Source of the DNA: SABY01 sp964593705
GTDB taxonomy: Bacteria; Bacteroidota; Bacteroidia; Bacteroidales; 4484-276
Assembly (NCBI GenBank): GCA_964593705.1
Contig: CAZQIV010000021.1
Span: forward strand, 1 to 64,000
Direction of reading: 5' to 3'
DNA: 64,000 nt
Numbering within the stretch: the first letter of the stretch is position 1; every line of letters begins with the position of its first letter. This document shows, piece by piece, positions 9,086 through 19,025 of this stretch. The notes under the pieces were generated by a model. It made no database searches. It was not told where the DNA came from and was given only the letters and a program-made list of their open reading frames with translations. A program made the translations under genes and the position numbers.

Positions 9086-10330
9086 ATGGGTAAACAAACA
9101 AGCGATAGATGTTCGTTTTGCGGAAGAAGCAGAAATGAAGTCAGGATTCTTATTGCAGGAATAAATGGCAATATTTGCGAAGAGTGTGTTGACCAGGCTC
9201 AACTTATTTTAAATGAGGAGCAGGCGGTTACACACAAAAAACAACAGCACGATTTTAAGCTGGTGAAACCAAATGAAATTAAACACTTTTTGGATCAATA
9301 CGTTATTGGCCAGGAAGAGGCAAAACGAATATTGTCGGTTGCGGTTTATAATCACTACAAAAGAATTTCGCCTCAAAACATAAAAAAGAACAAGAACGAT
9401 GATGTTGAAATAGAAAAATCAAATATCGTGATTGTTGGCGAAACGGGAACCGGAAAAACATTACTTGCACGCACCATTGCACGAATGCTTCAAGTTCCGT
9501 TCGCCATTGCTGATGCAACAATACTAACCGAAGCCGGCTATGTTGGCGAAGATGTTGAGAGTATTCTATCACGTTTGCTTCAGGCCGCAAACTATGATGT
9601 AAAATCGGCTGAAAGAGGTATTGTGTTTATTGATGAAATCGACAAAATTGCCCGCAAGAGTGACAACCCTTCCATTACAAGAGATGTTTCGGGCGAGGGT
9701 GTGCAGCAAGCATTGTTGAAATTACTTGAAGGTTCTGTTGTAAATGTTCCACCGCAGGGCGGGCGTAAGCACCCCGAGCAAAAGCTTATTCAGATCAATA
9801 CAGAAAATATTTTGTTTATTGCCGGTGGAGCTTTTGACGGGATTGAAAGAGTGATTGCCTCCAGGATGCGCACAAACGTTATTGGCTATAAAAAAGACGA
9901 CGAAAAGGAACTGGTCGATAAAAGTAATATGCTACAATATGTTGCACCTCCCGATCTTAAAAGATATGGCCTCATCCCTGAAATAGTAGGGCGTTTGCCG
10001 GTGGTTTCATACCTTAGTCCCCTGGATAAATTCGCGCTCAAACGAATTTTATCGGAACCAAAAAATGCGCTTATCAAACAATTTGTAAGGCTGTTTGAAA
10101 TGGATGGCATCGAACTAAGTTTTACTGACCAGGCATTGACTTATATTGTTGACCAATCGATCGAATTTAAACTTGGTGCACGTGGCCTGCGCTCAATTAT
10201 GGAGGCAATATTAACCGAAGCAATGTTTGAATTGCCTGCCAGCACTGATGTAAAAGAGTTTAAAGTTACCAGACCTTATGCCGTTGAAAGGTTGCAAAAA
10301 AATAGTTTTGTCAAGCTCAGGGTTGCCTGA
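9086..10330 (+). CDS. clpX: ATP-dependent Clp protease ATP-binding subunit ClpX
   Basis: An AAA+ unfoldase of 414 residues, the usual length. The N-terminal zinc-binding domain has Cys9, Cys12, Cys31 and Cys34. Walker A is GETGTGKT (about residue 118), Walker B is VFIDEIDK, and the C-terminal sensor-2 region contains GARGLRS. It feeds substrates into ClpP, encoded immediately upstream. Confidence 0.97.
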   Translation: MGKQTSDRCSFCGRSRNEVRILIAGINGNICEECVDQAQLILNEEQAVTHKKQQHDFKLVKPNEIKHFLDQYVIGQEEAKRILSVAVYNHYKRISPQNIKKNKNDDVEIEKSNIVIVGETGTGKTLLARTIARMLQVPFAIADATILTEAGYVGEDVESILSRLLQAANYDVKSAERGIVFIDEIDKIARKSDNPSITRDVSGEGVQQALLKLLEGSVVNVPPQGGRKHPEQKLIQINTENILFIAGGAFDGIERVIASRMRTNVIGYKKDDEKELVDKSNMLQYVAPPDLKRYGLIPEIVGRLPVVSYLSPLDKFALKRILSEPKNALIKQFVRLFEMDGIELSFTDQALTYIVDQSIEFKLGARGLRSIMEAILTEAMFELPASTDVKEFKVTRPYAVERLQKNSFVKLRVA

Positions 10331-10416
10331 ATCGAAAAACTCTGATCGGGTTGTTCAATAACAATTTCATCAAATATTTTCTTTTATACTAACGTTGTTG
10401 GCATAAACAATTCAAA

Positions 10417-11001
10417 ATGCGGACTACGTTATTATTTCTCATCATTATATTTTTTACTTACTCGAATGTTTTGGGTCAGGATAAAAAGTATCATGTTGTG
10501 CAATATCGAATTGTAGGAAAGGATACAATTCCGTACATAAAAGTTTCGGGAGTTGAAATTTTCGATTTTAAAATATTTAAAACAAAACGTCAAGCTAAGC
10601 GGAACAGCAGGCTTATAAGGAATGTAATAGCTGTGTATCCGTGGGCAAAATTGGCCGGGGCAAAATTGAAGGAATACGAGACCATTTTTTTGGAAACAGA
10701 ATCCAAAAAAGAGCAACATAAAATAATGAAGCAGGTCGAAAAGGATATCAACGATGAATATGGCGGTGAATTAAAAAAACTCACCATCAGCCAGGGGAAA
10801 ATATTAATTAAGCTGATCGACCGTGAAACCGGAGATACTTCCTTTGACCTGGTTCAGGATTTCAGGGGGAAATTTGTGGCTTTTTTCTATCAGTCCTTTG
10901 CCCGAATTTTTGGCTACAATCTTAAAGAAAGATACGACCCCGAGGGAGAAGATAAAAATATTGAAATCATTGTAAGGATGATCGAAAACGGCATCATCTG
11001 A
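10417..11001 (+). CDS. DUF4294 family exported protein
   Basis: A 194-residue protein with an N-terminal signal peptide (MRTTLLFLIIIFFTYSNVLGQ). The body matches my recollection of the Bacteroidota-specific DUF4294 family (conserved AKRNSRLIRNVIAVYPWAK-like and GKILIKLIDRETG segments). The family function is unknown to me. It follows clpX by 86 bases in the same direction and may share its transcript. Confidence 0.75.
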   Translation: MRTTLLFLIIIFFTYSNVLGQDKKYHVVQYRIVGKDTIPYIKVSGVEIFDFKIFKTKRQAKRNSRLIRNVIAVYPWAKLAGAKLKEYETIFLETESKKEQHKIMKQVEKDINDEYGGELKKLTISQGKILIKLIDRETGDTSFDLVQDFRGKFVAFFYQSFARIFGYNLKERYDPEGEDKNIEIIVRMIENGII

Positions 11002-11086
11002 TGGTTCTACTTCCAACTAAAATAATATCAATTTAATAGATTTTAAATCTTCCTACTAAATTCGCAGTTGTACCAATCTGAAAAAA

Positions 11087-13186
11087 TTATTCCTCCATAT
11101 ATTTATAGAATTTTGTTGGGGGTTTTGAAAGGTCGTAAGTTTCCAGGCGTTTGGAAATGTCTTTATACCTGTAGCCTTCCATGCCAAGTATTTTCCAGTT
11201 TTTATTTTGAAAACCATTGGTTCCCAACGACACAAAATCATATCCCATATTAATTAATTCCATATCAAAGTATGGGATACAAGCATTAAAAGAAGGTCCG
11301 TATTTCATCAATGCACTTAAGAAATAGATACCGATATTATATCCTGAAAAAGCAAAATCTTTGGGCTCTGTCGAATATTGATTTCTGAATTTTTTAACAA
11401 AGATCCTCACCAGTTCAAGATTGTAATTTTTGTGTTGATCAGTGATGACATGCGTATTCAGATTATTTAAATATTCAGCTTCCAAACCATCAATCTTTGT
11501 CCAATCGGGCATGCCAATCACCATAATATTAAAGGTGTCTCTCAATTCATTTAAGCTTCTCATAATATCAAGAATAAAAACTTTGCTCTCAGAATAGATT
11601 ACCACAACATTTGGATAATTGACTGATGCAAGGTGCTCGAATGAATAGGTGCTGTCCTGACTGTAAATAATATCGTGATACAGGCCGGTGGATGGCCCCT
11701 TTCTCGTTTCAAGATCATCGTTCAACTTGTCCTTTAAACTATTAATAGCCGCCTCATCGCGATATTGGTTATGTCGTGCAATGAAGATTTGCGAGTAATC
11801 GTGTTTATCGTTTAGGTATTCGACAAGTTTATCGTTTTGGCTCGAATAAACAGGCTGCGGCTGGAAAACATAAGGATTTCCCCGGGTTGTTTCTTCCCGG
11901 GACGAAAATGGGTTTACAATATTTATCTGGTGTTGCCTTGCGAAATCTGCAAAAATTTTAAAGGTGTTGCTGTAAATTGGCCCAACTATCAAATCCATAT
12001 TTTTTAGCTCAGGATTTTTTATCAGTTTCTTTGCATCATCAATGTTGTCTTCAAGATTATAAACATGCAATGTTACATTCATTCCCAAATTTTTCATCGA
12101 GTCGATAGCCATAAGAAATCCTTCATAAAACTGGATAAAAACAAAGGGTTTAATAAATCCGGGTTCAGCAGCCGGTTTATAAGCATTTTGGTGTAAATTA
12201 CTCACCGAATCATAAACTGAAAGAAAAAACGGCAAAATAAGTCCAACATTATAGCTGCCATTATCATAGCTTGAATGGCAAATTTCCTTTTGCGATTTTT
12301 TCCTGATTTCTTCGGTAAGCTCCCGATCATGTTCATCAACCAGGCTGTCAGAGACATCATAATCTATTTTAATGTATGGTAAGGGAATTCGTAAAACCTG
12401 CCCCTCCAACAAATGCCGCGAAATATAGGGGTTGATGTTTTTTAGCTCCTCAATATCAATATCATATTTTCGTGCAATCCGGTTCATGGTTTGTCGCGAT
12501 TGCACCGTGTGGGCAATAAAATTAGTTGGTGTTGTGCTGAGTGGGATTCTTATTATTTCTCCGGTATTAATATTTTCTGAAATGCTGGGATTGAGAGCGA
12601 AAATCGCGTCAATACTAATCCTGTATTTTATGGCAAGTGCATAGAGGCTGGTTTTTTCTTTTGCCTGGAATTCGAAATAGTCTTTGGCCTGCTGCTGCTG
12701 TGGAGTTTGATCGCCTGATATTTTAGCATTTCTCCTGGTTTCTGGAATTTTGATAAACTCACCGGTTTTTAAACCTTCCGTGAGGCCGTTGTTAGCTGCT
12801 TTAATCTCATCAATCGAAATATTGTATTCTTTTGAAAGGCTATAAATTGTTTCGCCTTTCACTACCCGCCGATAATTTACATTCCCGCCCAAATTAGATT
12901 CAGTTGAGGTTTCTTCTGAGGCCACGGGGATTTTGATAATATCATCAGGTTTTATGTTTTCAGTTATTCCATAGTTGCTTTGCAGTATGGTTTCCACCTT
13001 AACATGGTAAGCCCTTGAAATGGCAGATAAGGTTTCGCCCTTTTTTACCTTGTGCAAATAGTAGTCTTTTCCATTGATGTTTTGCGAAATATTCGTTCTT
13101 GTTACATTTTCGAAATCTTGTGTAAATCCCGTGCCGTGGATGCTAAAAAAAATAAAGATGAATATTAAAGATGATGACCATTTCAT
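11087..13186 (-). CDS. LysM-repeat protein with periplasmic-binding-like domain
   Basis: The protein has 699 residues. After a signal peptide (to about residue 22) come four LysM modules of roughly 45 residues each (near 40-88, 105-150, 172-212 and 222-268), each with the V-x-x-GET(L/I)-x-x(I/L)S pattern or a variant. LysM binds peptidoglycan GlcNAc. From about residue 310 on, the sequence resembles a type 1 periplasmic-binding (amino-acid ABC receptor/LpoA-like) fold: VGLILPFFLSVYD, DLIVGPIYSNTFK, NIVNPFSSREET. This pairing is common in Bacteroidota and suggests a wall-anchored sensor or peptidoglycan-synthesis accessory, which is inference. It lies 97 bases behind guaA on the same strand. 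Confidence 0.85.
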   Translation of the reverse strand: MKWSSSLIFIFIFFSIHGTGFTQDFENVTRTNISQNINGKDYYLHKVKKGETLSAISRAYHVKVETILQSNYGITENIKPDDIIKIPVASEETSTESNLGGNVNYRRVVKGETIYSLSKEYNISIDEIKAANNGLTEGLKTGEFIKIPETRRNAKISGDQTPQQQQAKDYFEFQAKEKTSLYALAIKYRISIDAIFALNPSISENINTGEIIRIPLSTTPTNFIAHTVQSRQTMNRIARKYDIDIEELKNINPYISRHLLEGQVLRIPLPYIKIDYDVSDSLVDEHDRELTEEIRKKSQKEICHSSYDNGSYNVGLILPFFLSVYDSVSNLHQNAYKPAAEPGFIKPFVFIQFYEGFLMAIDSMKNLGMNVTLHVYNLEDNIDDAKKLIKNPELKNMDLIVGPIYSNTFKIFADFARQHQINIVNPFSSREETTRGNPYVFQPQPVYSSQNDKLVEYLNDKHDYSQIFIARHNQYRDEAAINSLKDKLNDDLETRKGPSTGLYHDIIYSQDSTYSFEHLASVNYPNVVVIYSESKVFILDIMRSLNELRDTFNIMVIGMPDWTKIDGLEAEYLNNLNTHVITDQHKNYNLELVRIFVKKFRNQYSTEPKDFAFSGYNIGIYFLSALMKYGPSFNACIPYFDMELINMGYDFVSLGTNGFQNKNWKILGMEGYRYKDISKRLETYDLSKPPTKFYKYMEE

Positions 13187-13283
13187 TTCCGGAGTAGTAT
13201 GTTTGATTTGTTTTTAAATATCCTGATGGAAAAACTCAATATTTATTTATTTATTTTTAGGATGAAAAATTCATGAATTTTTG

Positions 13284-14813
13284 TTATTCCCATTCGATAG
13301 TGGCAGGTGGTTTTGAGCTGATATCATAAACCACGCGGTTCACACCCTTAACTTTGTTGATGATGTCGTTGGAAACTTTGGCCAAAAAATCAAAAGGAAG
13401 TTTCGACCAATCGGCGGTCATCCCATCAGTTGATTCAACGGCTCTGAGCGCCACAACATTTTCATAAGTTCTTTCATCGCCCATAACACCTACCGACTGC
13501 ACAGGAAGCAAAACAGCCAGTGCCTGCCAAACCTTATCGTAAAGATCATATTTTTTAAGTCCTTCGATAAAAATGTGATCCACATCCTGTAAAACTCTGA
13601 TCCTATCTTCGGTAATTTCGCCAAGGATTCGTATGCCAAGGCCTGGCCCAGGGAATGGGTGACGATATAAGATTTCAGGTTTCAGCCCTAATTCTTTGCC
13701 AACGCGTCTCACCTCATCTTTAAACAAAGCATTGAGTGGTTCAACTATCTTGAGTTTCATAAAGTCGGGTAAACCACCAACGTTGTGGTGCGATTTGATG
13801 GTTGCTGATGGCCCTTTTACAGAAACCGACTCGATAACATCGGGATAAATTGTTCCCTGGGCCAGCCATGTTACCCCGCTAATTTTGTGGGCTTCATCAT
13901 CAAATACTTCAATAAATGTTCGTCCAATGGCTTTTCTTTTTTCTTCAGGTTCCACCTTACCTTTTAAGGCATCATAAAACATTTGTGCTGATGAAACGCC
14001 TTTCACATTTAGCCCCATATTTTTGTAATCATGCAACACTGTTTCGAATTCATTTTTACGGAGCAAGCCATTGTCAACAAAAATGCAATGAAGATTTGTA
14101 CCAATAGCTTTGTGAAGCAGCAATGCAGCAACTGATGAATCTACGCCACCTGAAAGTCCGAGAACAACCTTGTCGTTTCCCAATTTTTCCTTTAACTGTT
14201 TTATGCTTGAATCGGCAAACGATGCAGGAGTCCAGCTTTGATTGCAATGGCAAATATTTACCACGAAGTTTTTAAGCAGAATCATTCCTTCGGTGGAATG
14301 ATACACTTCGGGGTGAAACTGAATTCCAAATATCTTCTTGTTTCCGGCCTGGTAGCCTGCTACTTCAACATCTTCGGTGCCGGCAATTATTTTAAAGTTT
14401 TCGGGGAGTTTAAGAATGGTGTCACCGTGCGACATCCATACCTGGCAACCAGTACTCATTCCTGCGAGTAACTCGTGGTTGCGCTCTATTTTTATAAGAT
14501 TGGCTCTGCCATATTCCCTTATTTTTGATGGTTTAACCTCACCACCATTTGATTTGGCAATAAATTGAGCGCCATAGCAAACTCCCAATACCGGAATTTC
14601 GCGTTTAAAAATTTGTTCAAGTTCGGGAGCAGGAGCATTGGCATCGTTTACCGAAAACGGGCTTCCTGATAAAATTACACCACTTACATTGTCGAGCGAA
14701 GGGATTTTATTAAAAGGATGAATTTCGCAATAAACATTTAGTTCACGAACCCTTCTCGCGATAAGCTGGGTGTATTGCGAGCCAAAATCTAAAATTAGTA
14801 TCATCTGTTGCAT
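13284..14813 (-). CDS. guaA: GMP synthase (glutamine-hydrolysing)
   Basis: Converts XMP to GMP using glutamine and ATP. I start it at 14813 (MQQMILILDFGSQYTQ), which matches the family N-terminus; the frame is open to 14837. That gives 509 residues. The class I glutamine amidotransferase has Cys in GVCYGAQ and the His-Pro-Glu of GIQFHPE. The ATP pyrophosphatase P-loop is GLSGGVDSS. The C-terminal dimerisation domain ends in KPPATIEWE, as in other GuaA proteins. Confidence 0.97.
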   Translation of the reverse strand: MQQMILILDFGSQYTQLIARRVRELNVYCEIHPFNKIPSLDNVSGVILSGSPFSVNDANAPAPELEQIFKREIPVLGVCYGAQFIAKSNGGEVKPSKIREYGRANLIKIERNHELLAGMSTGCQVWMSHGDTILKLPENFKIIAGTEDVEVAGYQAGNKKIFGIQFHPEVYHSTEGMILLKNFVVNICHCNQSWTPASFADSSIKQLKEKLGNDKVVLGLSGGVDSSVAALLLHKAIGTNLHCIFVDNGLLRKNEFETVLHDYKNMGLNVKGVSSAQMFYDALKGKVEPEEKRKAIGRTFIEVFDDEAHKISGVTWLAQGTIYPDVIESVSVKGPSATIKSHHNVGGLPDFMKLKIVEPLNALFKDEVRRVGKELGLKPEILYRHPFPGPGLGIRILGEITEDRIRVLQDVDHIFIEGLKKYDLYDKVWQALAVLLPVQSVGVMGDERTYENVVALRAVESTDGMTADWSKLPFDFLAKVSNDIINKVKGVNRVVYDISSKPPATIEWE

Positions 14814-14837
14814 CGTGCAAAAATAGTAATTAGGCAA

Positions 14838-15323
14838 AATGAAAAGAGTCCTGTTGAAAGAATACTGAAATGTTTTTGTGTGGATAAAGCGTAAACTTTG
14901 TCATTTCGAGAGTTAACCCAAAATTTTTGGGCATAATGAGGAGATGACATTATGGAATAGATTTCTTGCCGCATTTGCGCATGGCCGTCAGGTTAAGAAA
15001 ACAATTGTATTATTATACTAAGTGGATAACAGAATAAAGGCTGAAAGCCTTTCATATCAAAAGAAGGAGCAGCGCTCCTTTTTAAAACAAATGGAGTAGT
15101 ATCCTCAGGCTGAAGGCCTGTCCGAAGGACTCCTACGGAGATACATTTTTTCGTCCCTCCGAAGAAGTCCTATGGACAGGCTTTCAGCCTGCAGGACATA
15201 TTCGGAAAACATGCTTAACCTGAGGGCTGTGCGCACCTGCGGCAGGAGAAATCTTTTCAAACCGCCAACTAACGGTGGCTTGTAACTCAGAAAGACAGCC
15301 TTCGTAATCGAAACTTAAAATTA
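14838..15323. repeat. intergenic block of dispersed repeats
   Basis: No gene is seen here. 14899-14998 is an inverted copy of a repeat also present at about 53875-53975 (shared features: GTCATTTCGA, CCCAAAA-x-TTTTGGG, GGAGATGACAT). 15106-15131 and 15166-15191 are 26-base inverted arms (CAGGCTGAAGGCCTGTCC type) forming a long hairpin. Around 15040-15080 a GAAAGCCTTTCATATC / AGGAGCAGCGCTCCTT pair of short palindromes occurs. Confidence 0.6.
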
Positions 15324-16082
15324 TCAATCACCTACCAATTCATTCCAATCGTAGCTTACAGCTTCTAAAAATAATCCTTTGGCTGGTACCGATATCCCCG
15401 CATTTCTGCGGTCTTTACTTTGGATAATTTTGTGTACATCCTGTGTTGTTATATTTCCTCTTCCAACTTCTACCAAAGTTCCCACGATAGCTCTCACCAT
15501 ATTACGTAAAAACCGATCGGCTGAAATAGTGAAAATCAATTGGCCATTTTTTTGCTCCCAGCCTGCATACGAAATTTTACAGTTGTTGGTATTTACATCA
15601 GTATGAAGTTTTGCAAAGCTGGTAAAATCAGAATATTCCAATAAAACTGATGCAGCTTTGTTCATTTCTGCAACATCAAATTCATTGCGGTAGGTCCAGG
15701 CAAAGCTTCCGCTGAACGGGTTTTTTAACCGATTGATATAATATTTATAAGTTCTTGAAATTGCATCAAACCTTGCGTGAGCATCATCTTTGACCCTGAA
15801 AATGCGATAAACGGAAATGTCTTTTGGAAGATAGCCATTCAGCTTATAAACAGTTTTAATCAATTCTTCATCGGTGAATGATATTGGATGGTCGATGTGA
15901 GCAAAAAATTGCCTCGCATGAACGCCCGTATCTGTTCTTCCACAACCGGTAACTTTTTTGTTCAAGCCCATTTTGTACTTTAATCCGGTTTGCAATACTT
16001 CCTGAACAGATTTATCTGCAACCTGCATTTGCCAGCCGTGATAAGCTGTTCCATTATAACTTAGCTCAATGAAATACCTCAT
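15324..16082 (-). CDS. truA: tRNA pseudouridine(38-40) synthase
   Basis: Isomerises uridines 38-40 in the tRNA anticodon arm. The start at 16082 (MRYFIELSYNGTAYHGWQ) is chosen because it matches the family start; upstream codons add 17 unrelated residues. The protein has 252 residues. The catalytic Asp lies in GCGRTDTGVHA, and the C-terminal FLRNMVRAIVGTL segment is conserved in the family. Confidence 0.95.
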   Translation of the reverse strand: MRYFIELSYNGTAYHGWQMQVADKSVQEVLQTGLKYKMGLNKKVTGCGRTDTGVHARQFFAHIDHPISFTDEELIKTVYKLNGYLPKDISVYRIFRVKDDAHARFDAISRTYKYYINRLKNPFSGSFAWTYRNEFDVAEMNKAASVLLEYSDFTSFAKLHTDVNTNNCKISYAGWEQKNGQLIFTISADRFLRNMVRAIVGTLVEVGRGNITTQDVHKIIQSKDRRNAGISVPAKGLFLEAVSYDWNELVGD

Positions 16083-16322
16083 TACTTCGAATAAACTTTT
16101 TATTAAATTAAAGGATGAATCAATAAATATCATCCTGCAATCATTGCATGAAAATTAAAATTCTAATTTTTTAGAAATTAGCAAATAACCCATAAAATTT
16201 GATGCAAAATAAATCATTTATGTATTGTAAATTTATATCTATTCTAAATTCTGCTTATCGCATTGATAATCAATGTATTATTGCATTTTGCTATTTAAAT
16301 CATTTCTAAATTTAATTCTGAC

Positions 16323-16353
16323 TTGGTGAAATAGCTTTTTCAGATTAGATTTG
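16323..16353 (+). promoter_or_regulatory. hox operon promoter
   Basis: TTG (16323-16325), a 20-base spacer, then TAGATTTG (16346-16353) match the Bacteroidota -33/-7 pattern TTG-N19-21-TAnnTTTG exactly. Transcription should begin near 16358-16362, about 100 bases before hoxF. Confidence 0.7.
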
Positions 16354-16355
16354 CA

Positions 16356-16373
16356 TTGTTAATCAATTAACAA
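16356..16373. promoter_or_regulatory. Rex operator overlapping the hox transcription start
   Basis: TTGTTAATCAATTAACAA has perfect 7-base inverted arms (TTGTTAA/TTAACAA) around a 4-base spacer, the textbook Rex binding form. It begins 3 bases after the -7 box, so bound Rex would cover the start site and block initiation. A rex gene is encoded at 24061-24678. Rex releases DNA when NADH is high, which would induce an NADH-oxidising, H2-evolving enzyme. Confidence 0.8.
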
Positions 16374-16463
16374 CTACTGGTGAAAAACAAAAGAGTGAAT
16401 TTAATATACTTAACAAATTGATTTTCATAATCAAGAGTTTATCAACAATAAACAATAAATTTT

Positions 16464-18272
16464 ATGGCAACAAGCGTACAGAACATCATTAAAAAGTACA
16501 ATAAAGACAAGACCAGACTAATGGATGTCCTTATTGATGTTCAATCAGAGCATGGCTACATTCCAAGTGAGACAATCTCAAAGATTGCCGGTGAATTGGA
16601 TATTTCACATGTTGACGTTGAGCAAACCATGTCATTTTACCACTTTTTTTCCGATGTACCAACCGGAAAATATGCTATCTACCTTAACGATAGCGCTGTG
16701 GCCAATATGATGGGTCGTCAAAAGGTTAAAGATACTTTTGAGAAAGAAGCCGGAATTAAATTCGGATCAGTTACACCGGATGGGACAATCGGCCTTTTCG
16801 ACACCGCATGTATTGGTATGAATGATCAGGAACCTGCTGCTTTGATTAATGGTAAGGTTTTTACAAATCTAACACCATTCAGAGTTAAAGAAATCCTTCG
16901 CGACATCAAAGATGGGAAAGCAGTTGACGAGATGTACTCTGCTGCCTATGGAGATGGTGAAAATCGTAACGAACTCATAAAATCAGTAGTTCAGAACAAC
17001 ATTCGTAAGAAAGGTCCAATCCTTTCGGAAGACTACACTCCGGGTATTGTTATCTGGAAAAAATTGCCGGGTATGTCTCCGGAACAGGTAATCGAAGAAG
17101 TTAAAAAGTCGAATATCCGTGGCCGTGGTGGCGCTGGTTTCCCAACCGGACTTAAGTGGGAATTCTGCCGTAAGGCAAAAGGTGAAAAGAAATACATTTT
17201 CTGTAATGCCGATGAAGGTGAACCCGGCACTTTTAAGGATAGGGTAATCCTCACCGAACGCCCAAAACTTTTGTTCGAGGGTATGGTTATTGCCGGCTAC
17301 GCAGTTGGTGCCACCGAAGGTATAGTTTACATCAGGCACGAATATACATATTTGAAAAAATATTTGGAAAACCTCTTACAGGGTGCCCGCGACAGAAATT
17401 TGCTGGGTAAAAATATTGGTGGCATCGAAGGATTCGATTTTGACATTCGACTTCAATTTGGTGCCGGCGCTTACGTTTGTGGCGAAGAATCTGCCCTTAT
17501 CGAATCGGCAGAAGGAAAACGCGGTGAACCACGCGACAGGCCTCCATTCCCGGTTGAAAAAGGCTATCTTGATATGCCCACTGTAGTTAATAATGTTGAA
17601 ACCCTGTGTTCGGTAGTTAAAGTATTATTAAACGGTGGTGAATGGTACAAAAAATTCGGAACCAAAGACTCAACAGGAACCAAATTGCTGAGTATTTCAG
17701 GCGACTGTAAATATCCCGGAGTGTATGAAGTTGAGTGGGGTTTTTCGATACGCGATATGCTGGAAATGGTTGGTACCGATGAAAACCGTATCCAAGCAGT
17801 TCAGGTTGGCGGGCCTTCAGGCTCACTAATCGCTCCTGATGAATTTGACCGGATACTTTGTTTTGCTGATCTGGCCACAGGAGGTTCGCTGATAATTATC
17901 GACAATACGCGTGATTTACTTACTGATATCGTGTTAAACTTCACCGATTTCTTTATCGAAGAATCATGCGGTTCATGCTCAACATGCCGCAACATTCCTA
18001 ACTTTATGAAAATGAAATTGGAAAAAATTCTTGACGCACGCGGTATTGCAAAGGATATTACTGATTTGGAAGAGTGGGGCAAAATTTTGAAAGTGAGCCG
18101 CTGTGGACTTGGGCAAACAGCAGGAAATCCCATACTTACAAGTATTAAAAACTTCCGCCATTTATATGAGGAAAAAATCCAGAAGGGCAAGGACTACGAC
18201 AGTGAGTTTGATTTATCCGAAGCTGTTAAGGCATCGTGTGAGGCTGCCGGAAGAATTCCCAATCTCAATTAA
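16464..18272 (+). CDS. hoxF: NAD-reducing hydrogenase diaphorase subunit HoxF (NuoE-NuoF fusion)
   Basis: The NAD(H)-binding flavoprotein of a group 3d bidirectional hydrogenase. At 602 residues it is as long as classical HoxF. Residues 1-150 are a NuoE-like thioredoxin fold that has lost three of its four cluster cysteines (only the Cys of TACIGMN remains), as in other HoxF proteins. The NuoF part has the FMN/NADH-binding GRGGAGFPTGLKW (about residue 219), the NADH loop GAGAYVCGEESALIES, and a [4Fe-4S] motif SCGSCSTCR (about 500) with the fourth Cys in SRCGLGQ (about 546). It is the first gene of hoxFUYHW, behind a Rex-controlled promoter. It passes electrons between NAD(H) and HoxU. Confidence 0.93.
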   Translation: MATSVQNIIKKYNKDKTRLMDVLIDVQSEHGYIPSETISKIAGELDISHVDVEQTMSFYHFFSDVPTGKYAIYLNDSAVANMMGRQKVKDTFEKEAGIKFGSVTPDGTIGLFDTACIGMNDQEPAALINGKVFTNLTPFRVKEILRDIKDGKAVDEMYSAAYGDGENRNELIKSVVQNNIRKKGPILSEDYTPGIVIWKKLPGMSPEQVIEEVKKSNIRGRGGAGFPTGLKWEFCRKAKGEKKYIFCNADEGEPGTFKDRVILTERPKLLFEGMVIAGYAVGATEGIVYIRHEYTYLKKYLENLLQGARDRNLLGKNIGGIEGFDFDIRLQFGAGAYVCGEESALIESAEGKRGEPRDRPPFPVEKGYLDMPTVVNNVETLCSVVKVLLNGGEWYKKFGTKDSTGTKLLSISGDCKYPGVYEVEWGFSIRDMLEMVGTDENRIQAVQVGGPSGSLIAPDEFDRILCFADLATGGSLIIIDNTRDLLTDIVLNFTDFFIEESCGSCSTCRNIPNFMKMKLEKILDARGIAKDITDLEEWGKILKVSRCGLGQTAGNPILTSIKNFRHLYEEKIQKGKDYDSEFDLSEAVKASCEAAGRIPNLN

Positions 18273-18308
18273 TTTTATTCATTAATAGAAAATTATAATC
18301 AAAATAAT

Positions 18309-19007
18309 ATGAGCACATTAGTTAAATTTAAGATTGATGGAGTGGAATGTATGGCCGAACGTGGGATTTATATTGTTGAAGCCGCTCGCGAAAATGGAAT
18401 TTACATTCCTACTTTATGCAATATCAGGGGTGTAAAACCAAGGGGTTCGTGCCGTATATGCACAGTTATGGCAAACAACCGGCCTATGTCGGCATGTACC
18501 ACTCCGATACTTGATGGTATGGAGATTATCAACGATACAAAGGAATTGAACGACATCAGAAAAGCAATTATCGAAGCGCTTTTTGTTGAAGGGAATCACT
18601 TTTGCCCCTCATGCGAAAAAAGTGGAAATTGTGAGTTACAAGCACTTGCATACAGGTTTCAGATGATGGTACCTCGTTTTCCGTACATGTTTCCGGTTAA
18701 GGGAGTTGATGCTTCAAATCCAAAGATTATCAAAGACCATAATCGTTGTATTCTCTGCAAACGTTGCATCAGGGCAATTAAAACTGAGGACGGTAAAAAT
18801 GTTTTTGCATTTAAGAAAAGAGGCATGAAGCTTGAAATTATTCTCGATCCTGAACTGGGTAATAAATTTACAGATGAACTTGCACAAAAAGCAATAGATA
18901 TTTGCCCGGTAGGTGCTATTCTGCCTCGTGAAAAAGGGTACAACATTCCCATTGGAGAGCGTAAATACGACAAAGTTGTCATAGGCAGTGATATCGAAAA
19001 AAAATAA
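18309..19007 (+). CDS. hoxU: NAD-reducing hydrogenase diaphorase small subunit HoxU
   Basis: A 232-residue iron-sulfur electron conduit homologous to the N-terminus of NuoG. The [2Fe-2S] ligands appear as CNIRGVKPRGSCRIC plus a later Cys in MSACTTP. A His/Cys set (HFCPSC...GNC) and a ferredoxin-type CILCKRC with a following ICPVGA supply [4Fe-4S] sites. It lies 36 bases after hoxF and 18 before hoxY. Confidence 0.92.
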   Translation: MSTLVKFKIDGVECMAERGIYIVEAARENGIYIPTLCNIRGVKPRGSCRICTVMANNRPMSACTTPILDGMEIINDTKELNDIRKAIIEALFVEGNHFCPSCEKSGNCELQALAYRFQMMVPRFPYMFPVKGVDASNPKIIKDHNRCILCKRCIRAIKTEDGKNVFAFKKRGMKLEIILDPELGNKFTDELAQKAIDICPVGAILPREKGYNIPIGERKYDKVVIGSDIEKK

Positions 19008-19025
19008 AAATAGGAGATATATAAT

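Larger units (their letters stand above)
16083..16463. other. hydrogenase operon leader and control region
   Basis: A 381-base AT-rich region with no ORF. It carries the promoter (16323-16353) and Rex operator (16356-16373) described separately, and a 15-base palindrome CATTGATAATCAATG at 16261-16275 of unknown meaning. The predicted 5' leader is about 100 bases. Confidence 0.7.

Noticed and set aside
16261..16275. Possible FNR-type site CATTGATAATCAATG upstream of hoxF
   Set aside because: FNR boxes need four bases between TTGAT and ATCAA; here there is only one, so I list it only as a palindrome.
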